A DNA stretch of 49,519 bases from Deltaproteobacteria bacterium (GTDB lineage: Bacteria; Myxococcota_A; Polyangia; Polyangiales; Polyangiaceae): contig JACQWT010000140.1 in assembly GCA_016209145.1 (NCBI GenBank), positions 1-49,519 of the forward strand, in the 5' to 3' direction. Within the stretch, counting starts at the first letter, position 1. Each line of letters begins with the position of its first letter. Position numbers and translations under genes: made by a program. The notes under the pieces were generated by a model that was given only the letters and a program-made list of their open reading frames with translations, was not told the DNA's origin and ran no database searches. Shown here piece after piece: positions 15,601 to 21,377 of this stretch.

Positions 15601-18136
15601 CGCCGGCCTGGCGCAGAAGCGGGAGCGCCCCCTCCTGCTCGCCCACGCTCTTGAGCTTGACCTCGATGGCCGTGGCCAGGCCCTTGGGGTTGTTCGCCTC
15701 CTCGTAGATCGGGATCAGCGCTTCGGCCGCCGCGAGGTGGTCGGCGTCGATGGTGAGGATCTTCTCGTACGCACGCGCGGCCCGGTCGCTCTTCTCCTTC
15801 TTGGTCACCCACAGCTCGGCGATCTTGAGGAGCAGGCCAATGCGCGTGGGCGCCTCCTTCTCGCGGGACTCCTGCGCTTCGAGCAGCCGGATGAACTCGT
15901 CCCACTTGTCCGTGCCTTCGTAGAGCTGCTGCAGATCGTCCCAGCGGCCGAGGGCGAGCAGCTTCTTCTTCAGAGCCTCCTGCGCCCGGCGGTCGTCCGG
16001 GCTCAGCTCCAGCACCTGCTTCCAGGCCGCCGCCGCCGCCTCGTCGTTGTTCAGCCGGTCGCCCTGCAACTGCGCCAGCTTCTCGAGCATCTTGAGCCGC
16101 TCGCGCTCGTCGGCCGTGATCTCCACCTGCTCGGTGAGGATCTGGCCGAGCTTGTCCCACTCGCGCGCCCGCTCGTAGAACATGCCGAGCTGGTTCAGGG
16201 CCTCCGCGTGGGTGGGGACGAGCTCGCGCACCTTCGACCACAGCTCGATGCACAGCGGTGGCTTCTTGATCTTCTCGGAGGCGAGCTGCGCCATCTCCAC
16301 GTACTTGGCGGCGCGGGCCTCGGCCTCGCCGATGGCGTCCGCCTCGCGCCGGAGCAGATCGAGCAGGCTCTCCCAGTCGCGCCGCTTCTCGTAGTAGCCG
16401 CGCAGGAAGGCCGCGGCATCGGCGTGGGCGGAGTCGATGCGCAGCACCGCCTCGTAGCACTTGGCGCACTCGGCCGCGTTGGCGAACTTCTGGTAGATCT
16501 CCGCCGCCTTGCCGTAGAACGCGACCTTCTCCCCTGGATCGACGTAGGCCTCCGCGATCTGCACCAGCGTCTTGACGTAGTCGTGGTTGCGTCGCGCCTT
16601 CTCGAACTGCTCGGCCTTCTGCTTGAGGTCGGCGATGAGGGCATCGTCCTGCACCGTCGCCGCAGCCGCGGTGTCGGACGCGGGGGGCTCGGCCGCCGCG
16701 GCCGGGGCTGGCGTGGGCGCCGGGGGTGCGGCCTCGGGCGTAGCCGCCTCCGGCTCCGGCCCGGCCTCGGCCACCTCGGTCGGCGCGGCCGGGGCGAGCG
16801 CGGCCACCTCCTCGGGCGCATGCGCCTCCGGGGCCGCCGGAGACGGCGCCGCCACCGGCGCCGCGGCCGCCCGCGCCGGCGCGGGCGGCGGCTTGGGAGC
16901 CTCCTCCTCGACCACGCTCACATCGTCGACCAGCTCGATCTCGTCCGCCGCGTCCTCGAGCACGGCTAGCGCCTCCGGCGCGGCGTCGGGGGCGGGGGCC
17001 GCGTCCGCCGTGGCAACGGCGGGGGCGCGACAGGCGCCGTGCTCGGCTTCGAAGGCGCCGAGCTGCGGATGATCCTGCGCCACGGCCGCGAGCCGTTCGA
17101 ACCACTGCCGCGCGCGCACCGCGTCCCCCAGCTCGCGCCAGCAGATCAGGCCCGCCTGGGCCAGCAGGAAGCCGGGAGCCGGCCCCGCGCCGATGGCGCC
17201 CAGGGTCCGATCGACCAAACCCAGCACCCGATCCCAGTTGCCGCCCTCCCGGCCCCACTGCTCGCGCAGGTAGGTGAAGGCCACGTCGTTCGCGGGGTCG
17301 GCGAGCAGGGATTGCTCGATCAGGCGCGCGCCGAGATCGTGGTTCTGGTGGCGCACCACCCAGCGCACGCCGCAGCGCAGGGCGAGCCGAGGCCCGGCCT
17401 CGGCCGACGCCGACTCGATCATCTCACGTTGCGTCTGGAGCACGGCGCCGAGCTTGCCCGCCTCGACCATGCGCTCCTCGTAGAGCGCGGCCGCCTGCGC
17501 CGACTCGCAGTTGGCGCGGTAGGCCCGCACGAGCAGGTCGTCGTACTTGCCTGCGGCGGCGCGCTTGGCCAGGCGCGCCGCGCGCAGCAAGAGCGCTCCC
17601 TTGCCGGTCGCGCTGTCCGCCTGCTCCGCATCCCGCACGAGCTCGGACAAGCGCAGGGCCGCAGCGTCCGCCTCAAGCTCCAGGTCCGACAGGCACGCCG
17701 CCGCGCCCTCGGCCGCCGCGCCCCCCAGAGCAGCGGCCTGCCGGTAGTGCTCCTTGGCCTCGTCGAAGGCGCCCTTGTCGCAGCACACGTCGCCCAGCTC
17801 CGCCAAGATCTCGGCCTTGCCCGCACCGTCCGCGGCCGACTCCAGGCCGCGCCGCAGCACGGTTTCGACCATGCTGAACTTGCCCAGCTCCCAGTAGATC
17901 CGGCGAGCCTCGCGCAGGGGCTCGGGCGAGGACGGCTGCAGCTTCCAAGCGGTCTGGAAGTGGCGCAATGCCTTGGCCCCCAGGAGGAGCTTGTCGGTCA
18001 ACACCCGGCCGAGTCTCAGCAGGTACTTCGCCTTCGCGGCGTCGTCCTGGCTCTCCGCGGCCGCCTTCTCCAGCGCCTCGGCAAGAGCTCGCCAGTCGGA
18101 GCAGGCTTCCAGTTGCGAAAGTTGCGAAACGTCCAT
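6608..18136 (-). CDS. gltI: Giant TPR protein, GltI (AgmK)-like
   Basis: 3842 residues, made almost wholly of tetratricopeptide units of the form W..L...Y......-D......L..L..LY, many with the DP.....AL.AL..LY core. Dozens of repeats run from about residue 30 to 3580, interrupted by one Pro/Ala/Glu-rich linker (about 365-490). The last 250 residues are a different, non-TPR module (contains FARAFWWAAEVLGMAPPRLY and YIKTLCPTVTELTVLLFSA). There is no signal peptide or membrane segment, so it should be cytosolic. M. xanthus AgmK/GltI is a TPR protein of nearly the same size that belongs to the gliding machinery. Here it is the last gene of the minus-strand cluster. The start at 18136 has GGGGA upstream. 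Identification rests on size, TPR architecture and neighbours; a search is needed to exclude a different TPR giant. Confidence 0.8.
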   Translation of the reverse strand: MDVSQLSQLEACSDWRALAEALEKAAAESQDDAAKAKYLLRLGRVLTDKLLLGAKALRHFQTAWKLQPSSPEPLREARRIYWELGKFSMVETVLRRGLESAADGAGKAEILAELGDVCCDKGAFDEAKEHYRQAAALGGAAAEGAAACLSDLELEADAAALRLSELVRDAEQADSATGKGALLLRAARLAKRAAAGKYDDLLVRAYRANCESAQAAALYEERMVEAGKLGAVLQTQREMIESASAEAGPRLALRCGVRWVVRHQNHDLGARLIEQSLLADPANDVAFTYLREQWGREGGNWDRVLGLVDRTLGAIGAGPAPGFLLAQAGLICWRELGDAVRARQWFERLAAVAQDHPQLGAFEAEHGACRAPAVATADAAPAPDAAPEALAVLEDAADEIELVDDVSVVEEEAPKPPPAPARAAAAPVAAPSPAAPEAHAPEEVAALAPAAPTEVAEAGPEPEAATPEAAPPAPTPAPAAAAEPPASDTAAAATVQDDALIADLKQKAEQFEKARRNHDYVKTLVQIAEAYVDPGEKVAFYGKAAEIYQKFANAAECAKCYEAVLRIDSAHADAAAFLRGYYEKRRDWESLLDLLRREADAIGEAEARAAKYVEMAQLASEKIKKPPLCIELWSKVRELVPTHAEALNQLGMFYERAREWDKLGQILTEQVEITADERERLKMLEKLAQLQGDRLNNDEAAAAAWKQVLELSPDDRRAQEALKKKLLALGRWDDLQQLYEGTDKWDEFIRLLEAQESREKEAPTRIGLLLKIAELWVTKKEKSDRAARAYEKILTIDADHLAAAEALIPIYEEANNPKGLATAIEVKLKSVGEQEGALPLLRQAGELYETRLRKPDLAFERFVAALGLAPTEEKSAEDAERLAAATDGWDKLAAAYRSAIGKVTEPQSEAALRLRLGRVLLDQSKLVDEAIEQYRAVYELEPDNAAALPALDRLYRQTGRFADLLQIYEKQRELCADADALRGVLYAMAELHEKELGSPPSAITTYAQVLDVDPLDARALEALDRLYLAQQDFVSYAGVLRKRLETDVDETKLIDLKYRLGRTLEEHLGDAPGALESYREILFVSPNDERARAALEGLLGHADLGVEAARILAEIYEGREQWAELVKVLEILVGAEPDVAARVGLLRKIAATAAERLTDLGRAFDAQARALRDQPESAEVRLELEELGERAGAGEKLAQVYAEIAGAATDAGLGREYWMRLGAIQEQLGRVDDAAASYGRVLDIEPGDGAALGALEELFTQSERWSDLAGVTRRRIDLCEDGTSREQLFARMAAVYDEKLGKPEEAVAAYCEVLAFDESSLVALRALDGLYSRLGKHAELGENLSAQLALAEDEQAQIGLMLRLGALQEASLGQVEAAIETYRQVLERAPANEAALAALEKLGRTPEHEVLIADILEPLYRSAGDYPKLLVVYEVQVRTSSDSGRKVELLHEMAGIQEDAAGNLGAAFDTMARALEVDPAAEPTQSALARLARATERFADLAKVYETLGAAQQDVELAIRLLTTSATTYETELGNIDAAVGHYRRIMELDEGHLPAAEALERIFRGADRYEELSQILQRKARMLQDLDAQKAALFQAASIEEEVLERGEAAVAVYQQVMELDAEAVPALDALIKLYLGMQKWDRLLETYNKKVELVFEADERKRIYYQMGAVYERELRQVRAAIETYARVLELDPDDLEALGRLDVLYQQAEDWPALLDVLQREANLAADQSESASYQYRIAELYEKRLDDVTRAVELYRELLAQQADHQPTLQALEALTAGEREAVAAALVLEPIYDATDEWAKLIRVLEVQGKAAAEPYQRIELLHRIARLYEDMLSDPASAFATYARAVDADPSHEESLAHYERLAGTVDRWAELAALYDAQLAKLAVEDPARFSELGLRLARIYEEQVEDLQSAIARYERVLEVDAENAAAIAALDRLFEQTERWADLARILAREAEIAQASDEITLFKFRLAQVEQHRLGDVGAAIGSYGEVLADVAGHEGAMGALEGLFAAGTEQLRIAAILEPLYEGSGDFEKLAGVYEAVLGHTTEPEARLQQYGRLAELHEEKLLNPPGALGVHARALRELPAAERALEEIERLAPQADDGWETVANAYADVLGAHADKDVQKLIGKRLARVFEDELGDVTKAEETFNYVLGVAPLDVECLENLDRIHSAIGQYPQLALVLEQRLQTTEETFQLVELCGRLGEIYEQQLGQTGDAIRIYLKIFQEIEPTSEPAAQALERLYAHKQAWAELLGVYERQLQNAVGDAEQSDILAKMGRLLSGYLQQSGRAIETWKRVLEKRGEDGEALGELAALYEQGAKWAELTEVLERHMMLAMGDQEQVAVLHRRARLFTQQLGRDDQALEDYSRILDIDYGNVEALYAINDIHRRRGATQELTYALHQTLDRAGSNLPAEYQVALYRELATIYQAGPEQAHDAIECWRKLLEIDPRDFDAMAALEHLLRAEERWGEVVGVKVTRARAYAEPAEQVREYLEVAHIWEHQIGNEDGATPALEAVLQIDAQHDEAFEQLEKLHAAAERHEQLVELYLARIETREEVGERTELLRRVAKVFEEKLQDPEQAYEALQTAFELDYGDEKTQSYLEKMAHAAKKWPQLIQLASGWLEAAQEPHKQIRFCLLLAKWYGEELDRQDYAQPYYVKVLSLDPRNVQVLRQMANFYKKNAQWQQQGQMLSKALEVATRDLDRAAIFADMGEVLEKRMDKADEGVTYYKRAIDVLPTQLPALEALERIYEARALSPELGDILEKKAASLEEPAAKAGTLLRLAALFESTLGEPDKAATAYRSVLELDAGSLSAMRGLERIYGAKRAWPELLEVLEMHLDVAATEKERIEVLLQIAHLQEEEFLKPELAAQRLEQVVEVDPGASGAFDALARCYAKMRQWLDLVGCYERHVAATGERAKKIELHTNIAQVFADHVEDQQRALDAYLSIVEIDPDHVPALDALAKLYERADDPANAIEYMSRVAERTVDGAQRVEAFYRIGRQLEEKLGDRGQARERFQQALDLSPAHLPSLAALRAIAVDEADWDLAARLLDSEQQYTEAPRTRAKLLVELGRLRAQMIGDQAGAIQAYEAAIAQDADNEDAALPLVRDYVENQRWPEAEPLADMLVRKAGKRERDEQLELYMLHGRVATALGKHDVALRSYQAAHKLDLTNHAAIAGLADANFQLGDWAGALTNYQKVLTGLGEEDVDRRAEIYFKLGSVKRAQGQVKQAINNFEKGLNLSPAHRPTLQALVEIYEGLNDWGQACVYRQAIVDNVLDGDERFALLSDLATAYSDRVGDAVKSLQAYECALDLRPDDHLLQHKMLQLYQQTQQWDRVVDILQRIAEADPKPDRRSRYLFTMAQVYRDKLDDPYHAAELFDEALDLNPEYLEAFERLDKIYSSQNDWNKLERAYRKMIHRIHGQNKTDLEFKLWHALGFVYRDRLADLAKASEAFKMAAALRPESAEEQLMLAQLAEQTGNLDEAFRCYRRLVMLDPMQFEPYRSIYTLCLQQQDYDGAWCVASVLSFLNRANEEEQRFFEDWRPQDIPKVRARLNNELWVKHLFHEDESLYIGKIFEAVARAALAAKIDSLKAKREQPVLPEQFLQDPQKSTASFARAFWWAAEVLGMAPPRLYCRGDVPGGLVAVAADPPSSIAGQGVLAGLSSLEQAFVAAKHLTMYRGEHYIKTLCPTVTELTVLLFSAICIIAPDTPTPPDIVAQVKGTAQSLARYLQPVQREQLKLVVGKFLKEKARANLKRWAQCVETTSARAGLLLCGDLNVAKKVVAAQGQLPGDLTPQERLRELMAFGVSDSYFKLRKALGIDIRPEAPAEGQPAQ

Positions 18137-18240
18137 TCTATCCCCGGATACGTCGTCGCGCGCGATGGGCCGTCCACGTCGCGCGATGTTGCGGTCTCAG
18201 ACGCCTTGATGGTCCGTCCGGCCCGCCCGGCCGGTGCGAC

Positions 18241-18267
18241 GCGGCCGTGGCCGGAAGCCGGCCGCCG
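18241..18267 (-). terminator. Hairpin after the TPR gene
   Basis: GGCCGG (18249-18254) pairs with CCGGCC (18258-18263) around an AAG loop, extended by GCGGC/GCCGC with a 3-nt bulge. It starts about 20 nt after the stop of the gene ending at 18286 and lies in the gap before gltI. No U-tract follows, so it may be a processing or attenuation hairpin. Confidence 0.4.
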
Positions 18268-18285
18268 CGCCGCCACGGACCGCCT

Positions 18286-19194
18286 CTAGCCGCCGGCGCC
18301 CTGTAGTTGCTGGATGAGCGTCTGGCTCTGCTCGCAGTAGTCCTTGTACTTGGTCGCTTCCTTGGAGCGACAGGCGCGTGCGCTGAATCCCTTCAACATC
18401 TGCAGGGCCTCGGCCTTGCGCGGCGGGTTGAGCTTGGCGTATGTGCTGCCCAGGTTGAACAGGATCTCCGGATGGTCCTTGCCGCCCACGGTCTTGGCGG
18501 CCTCGAGCTCCGTGACCATCTCGTCGAACGCGCCGCGGTCCTTGTACACATCGGCCAAGAGGACGTGCACGCCGAACAGGTCCTCGTCGGTGGGCTTGGC
18601 CATGCTCTTGGCCGCCTTGAGGACGCCCTCGGCCTCCTTGAGATAGTTGAGCCGGATGTACAGATCCGCGAGCCTCGCGTAGTAGTCGATCCTCGTGGGC
18701 CGGAACTCGACCGCCTTCGTCAAGTTGGTCAAGGCCTTCTGCTCGTCGTCCGTCCACAGGTAGGCGTTGGCCAGCCGGTCGTAGCACTCGTCCTTGTTCG
18801 GATCGACCTCGATACACTTCTTGTACGGCTCCTTGCACTCCTCGAACGAGATCGCCTTCTTCTTGGCCTGCTGCTCGAGGGCGTAGCCGCGCTCGTACCA
18901 GTAGCTCGCGTACGTGGGCGCGATCTCGGTCGCCCGCGCGAGCACCGACGCCGCCCGGTCCCACTCCTCCTTCTTCTTGTGGGCCTTGGCCAGCCGGTAC
19001 AGGACGAGGTGGTTGGTCGGATCGAGCTTGACCGCCTGCTCGTACTTGGCGATCGCGCTCGTCGGATCGAGGTCCACGGCCAAATCGCCCTCCTGCGCCA
19101 GCTTGACCGCCTGCTGCCGGTTGCGGTTGCAGCCGAGGCCGGACAGCACCAGCAGCGCCAGGCCGGCGCCTACCACCATCATCCTGAGCTTCAT
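18286..19194 (-). CDS. TPR-repeat (lipo)protein
   Basis: 302 residues from the ATG at 19194, chosen because AAGGTGG lies nine bases upstream and because it opens with MKLRMMVVGAGLALLVLSGL before a Cys. That looks like a lipoprotein signal, although Gly-Leu-Gly before the Cys is an imperfect lipobox. The rest is TPR repeats (for example AIAKYEQAVKLDPTNHLVLY, CIEVDPNKDECYDRLANAYL, ALTNLTKAVEFRPTRIDYYA), then a charged C-terminus with four cysteines. Predicted periplasmic and membrane-anchored. It precedes gltI by 150 nt on the same strand and occupies the place where M. xanthus has gltH (a barrel) between gltG and gltI; it is not a GltH homologue by its sequence. A periplasmic adaptor role in the same machine is inference. 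Confidence 0.8.
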   Translation of the reverse strand: MKLRMMVVGAGLALLVLSGLGCNRNRQQAVKLAQEGDLAVDLDPTSAIAKYEQAVKLDPTNHLVLYRLAKAHKKKEEWDRAASVLARATEIAPTYASYWYERGYALEQQAKKKAISFEECKEPYKKCIEVDPNKDECYDRLANAYLWTDDEQKALTNLTKAVEFRPTRIDYYARLADLYIRLNYLKEAEGVLKAAKSMAKPTDEDLFGVHVLLADVYKDRGAFDEMVTELEAAKTVGGKDHPEILFNLGSTYAKLNPPRKAEALQMLKGFSARACRSKEATKYKDYCEQSQTLIQQLQGAGG

Positions 19195-19351
19195 CGGGCA
19201 TCCACCTTCTGGCGCAGGCGCCACGCGCCTGCACCGCATCGATGGCTCACGCGCCGGCCCGCGCGGGCCGCACGACGCGGCGCGCGCGGGCGCCGCCGCC
19301 AGCGTGGCCGCAGCGTGCTGAAGCCTGCTGGTGCCGGCCGCGAGCCGTAGT

Positions 19352-19405
19352 CCTCTTCGACCCCGCCCTCAGCAGCGAGGCTGCTCCTTGCGGAGCGGGG
19401 CGAGG
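19352..19405. other. Nested hairpin in an intergenic region
   Basis: From outside in: CCTC (19352-19355)/GAGG (19402-19405), CCCCGC (19361-19366)/GCGGGG (19395-19400), AGCAGC (19371-19376)/GCTGCT (19380-19385) with GAG loop. The gap 19195-19483 around it holds no gene that I can support. Confidence 0.35.
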
Positions 19406-19483
19406 ATAGGCGTACAAAGCCGCGGAAGTCTAGGCCGAATTGGCCTGCCTCTAGGGTGTCTCGCAGGACAGGCCGAGCACCTC

Positions 19484-19651
19484 ATGGATCGCCCGTCCTA
19501 CGCGGCCGAGCAGCGTCGCCTCGAGCGCGGGCCCAACCTGATGGTGATCGTGGAAGTGCTTTCCGATTCAAGCGAGGCCGACGGCCGCGGCCAGAAGTGG
19601 GCCCGCCATCGCCGCATCTCCTCGCGGCGCGACTACGTTCTCGTGTCGTAG
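19484..19651 (+). pseudogene. Uma2-family endonuclease remnant
   Basis: The 55 codons after an ATG carry the conserved centre of Uma2 (DUF820) nucleases: VIVEVLSDSSEADGRGQKWA followed by RHRRISSRRDYVLVS, where intact relatives have IVEVLS-S-xxxDRxxK and a Y-R-I-xSLxEYVLVS motif. The normal upstream 90 and downstream 60 or so residues are missing: the frame stops straight after YVLVS. The catalytic D/E-x-K-like block seems present but the domain cannot fold. It lies in an accessory patch inside the Glt-type cluster, next to a palindromic element, and is best read as debris of an acquired gene. Confidence 0.7.
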
Positions 19652-19684
19652 CGCGGGCTTCGCCCACAACCCAAGCAAGAAGAT

Positions 19685-19763
19685 GAACCGCCAAGGCGCC
19701 GAGAACGCCAAGGAAGAAACAAAATCGGATTCGATCTTGGCGCCCTTGGCGTCTTGGCGGTTC
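19685..19763. repeat. 79-bp palindromic element with 28-bp terminal inverted repeats
   Basis: Left end (19685-19712) starts GAACCGCCAAGGCGCC and the right end (19736-19763) is its inverse with four mismatches, ending TCTTGGCGGTTC. The 23-bp centre is AT-richer. Within each arm the motif CGCCAAG recurs every nine or ten bases. Similar CGCCAAG palindromes are scattered in many unrelated bacterial genomes as non-autonomous repeats; that comparison is from memory. Confidence 0.75.
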
Positions 19764-19867
19764 GTTTTTCTTCGCGCCACGCGACGATTTTCGGACCTGG
19801 TAGATCAGAGATCTGAGCTCGCAAGCGGATGCGTGCACGTCAGTGGGTTCCATGCCACGATCACGTC

Positions 19868-20107
19868 ATGGCCTCTGCGAAAGCGATCTTGCAGGACGCG
19901 CTTGCGCTGCCCGCGGAGGCGCGGGCAGAAGTTGCGCGCGAGTTGCTGGTGAGCCTGGATGCACCTGTTCATCCGGACGTCGCCGAGTCGTGGCTCGTGG
20001 AGATCGAGCGACGCGTTCGTGAGGCGGAGGGAGGCACGGCGATGATCGAGGACTGGTCCACGGTGCGGGAGCGAATCGCCGCCCGACTCCGGTCCATGCG
20101 TCCATGA
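19868..20107 (+). CDS. Addiction-module antitoxin component
   Basis: 79 residues matching the short putative addiction module component family: an N-terminal helix ILQDALALPAEARAEVARELL followed by VSLDAPVHPDVAESWLVEIERRVREAEGG. This family (leucine-rich helix, then a W-x-x-E-I-x-R-R motif) normally precedes a RelE/ParE toxin. The stop overlaps the toxin start (ATGA). The ATG at 19868 is chosen because the family begins with MASxAxxxLxxAL. Part of the accessory patch that interrupts the Glt-like cluster. Confidence 0.8.
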   Translation: MASAKAILQDALALPAEARAEVARELLVSLDAPVHPDVAESWLVEIERRVREAEGGTAMIEDWSTVRERIAARLRSMRP

Positions 20108-20415
20108 GACTGGTTCTGCACCACGAGGCGAGCGCAGAGCTCGCGGCGGCTGCGGAGTGGTACGAGCGCCAGGGTTCCGGGTTGGGTGACGCCTTGCTGG
20201 ACGACGTGACGAAGGCGCTCGTCGCCATCGCGGAGAGCCCCAGGACGTGGCCGCGCATGCCGCGTGGCTATCGCGGCGTGCGGCGCTTCGTTCTGGCGCG
20301 GTTCCCCTACGGCGTCGTCTACGTCGAGCGCCCCGACCACCTGCTGGTCGCTGCAATCGCCCACACAAGTCGCGAGCCCGGCTACTGGCGAAACCGCCTC
20401 CGTGGGCCGGCGTAG
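20104..20415 (+). CDS. RelE/ParE-family toxin
   Basis: 103 residues: MRLVLHHEASAELAAAAEWY opens like ParE/RelE (helix with E-L-x-x-A-x-x-W-Y), followed by the VRRFVLARFPYGVVY strand pair (the R-F-P-Y-x-V-x-Y motif) and LLVAAIAHTSREPGYW, the family's conserved AxAHxxRxPGYW ending. Whether it hits ribosome-bound mRNA (RelE) or gyrase (ParE) cannot be told from sequence; the REPGYW ending is commoner in ParE-like members. Translationally coupled to the antitoxin upstream. Confidence 0.85.
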   Translation: MRLVLHHEASAELAAAAEWYERQGSGLGDALLDDVTKALVAIAESPRTWPRMPRGYRGVRRFVLARFPYGVVYVERPDHLLVAAIAHTSREPGYWRNRLRGPA

Positions 20416-20485
20416 CTCAGCTTGAGCTCCGCCCACTCCGAGCATGGACCAGGCACGACCTCGCCGAAGTCCTGCCAGGCGGCGA

Positions 20486-20752
20486 TCATCGGACGGAAGA
20501 GCGCGCCACTCTCGATCCCTTCACGTGTCCGTTGTCGCCAGGCGCGCTGAGCAACTCGAGCGGGTCGATCTCCAGCACCACGGCGAGTCGCTGCAGGGTC
20601 GCAAGCGATGCCGAGCTCTGCGCGCGAAGCAGGCGCCACAGGTAGCTGCGGGCAATCCCGGCCCGATCGGCCACATGGGAGAGCGGCAGATCTCGATCGG
20701 CGGCAAGCTTGCGAAGCTGCCGCGCGAGGACGCGCTCGAGGCGAACCTGCAC
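20486..20752 (-). CDS. XRE-family helix-turn-helix regulator
   Basis: 88 residues from a GTG. A Cro/C1-type HTH covers about residues 9-66: LRKLAADRDLPLSHVADRAG (helices 1-2), IARSYLWRLLRAQSSASLAT (recognition helix and turn), LQRLAVVLEIDPLELLSAP. The C-terminus is short and basic with no second domain. It is convergent with the second toxin-antitoxin pair and divergent from the lipoprotein at 20884. A 12-bp perfect palindrome lies 36-47 nt upstream of the start, a likely site for autoregulation that could also reach the lipoprotein gene. Confidence 0.8.
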   Translation of the reverse strand: MQVRLERVLARQLRKLAADRDLPLSHVADRAGIARSYLWRLLRAQSSASLATLQRLAVVLEIDPLELLSAPGDNGHVKGSRVARSSVR

Positions 20753-20787
20753 CCGGGCAGCATGCGGCTTGCGCGCGGGCGTGCTGT

Positions 20788-20799
20788 CCTATATATAGG
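20788..20799. promoter_or_regulatory. AT-rich palindrome, candidate operator/-10 region
   Basis: CCTATATATAGG is perfectly self-complementary and strikingly AT-rich for this locus. It lies between the divergent XRE gene and lipoprotein gene and contains TATATA, so it may serve as both a -10 box and the repressor's site. Confidence 0.5.
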
Positions 20800-20883
20800 T
20801 CAGACCCTTCGGCGCGCTGCGCCGCGATGAGACGCGGCATCGGCAAGGCCAGAGGGCTCTCGCGAGCAGCAAGGAGGCTCTCA

Positions 20884-21345
20884 ATGAAGACGAGGAAGAC
20901 GAGCATCATGGCGGTCTCGGTTGCGCTCCTCTCGACCGGTTGTGCCGGGTCGCCGGCGCGGGATCGAGGCGCAAGCGACGACTCCCCCCCGCCGTGCAGT
21001 CCGCGCGAAGCGCCGCTTGCCAAGGTGATGAGCAGCGGCTACGCGGAGGAGTACTCGTCGTGCACGGTTACCACCAAGGCCGCGTTCTACTCGCCGGACT
21101 GGGGCGCCATGGTGGGAGGAGAGAGAGAGGGGCTTGTGAAGTGGAGCGCGCTGCCACCGGGCGAAGAGCCGACTGCGACGCCGCTAGGTGTCTCCGGTCT
21201 GAAATACATGTACCTGCCCAAGGACCAGGCCGATGTCCTTTTCACGCTCAAGAAGGGACAACTCGTCACCGTGACCGGAAGCGCCAGGGTATTCGGCGCG
21301 GGGCAGGTCATGTTCTTCGCGCGCCAAGTGACTCCAGCCGAGTAG
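20884..21345 (+). CDS. Hypothetical lipoprotein
   Basis: 153 residues. The start follows AAGGAGG by seven bases. The signal MKTRKTSIMAVSVALLSTGC ends in a good lipobox (LSTGC). The mature part has a low-complexity Asp/Ser/Pro segment and then a beta-rich region with GLVKWSALPPGEEP, GLKYMYLPKDQADVLFTLKK and QLVTVTGSARVFGAGQVMFF; the last resembles an OB-fold-like strand series seen in small exported proteins that bind nucleic acid or lipids, but I cannot name a family. Two cysteines (CSP and SCTV) might form a disulfide. It points towards gltG (convergent). Confidence 0.75.
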   Translation: MKTRKTSIMAVSVALLSTGCAGSPARDRGASDDSPPPCSPREAPLAKVMSSGYAEEYSSCTVTTKAAFYSPDWGAMVGGEREGLVKWSALPPGEEPTATPLGVSGLKYMYLPKDQADVLFTLKKGQLVTVTGSARVFGAGQVMFFARQVTPAE

Positions 21346-21377
21346 GCGGGCCGGTCGCTCGGACCCGCCGGGCGGCG

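Noticed and set aside
19331-19483. N-terminal extension of the Uma2 remnant
   Set aside because: The upstream residues do not resemble the Uma2 N-terminus and cross the nested hairpin. Only the part from 19484 shows family motifs.
20382-21023. 213-codon minus-strand frame overlapping the XRE gene
   Set aside because: It conflicts with the well-supported XRE gene and the lipoprotein gene and has no recognisable motif.
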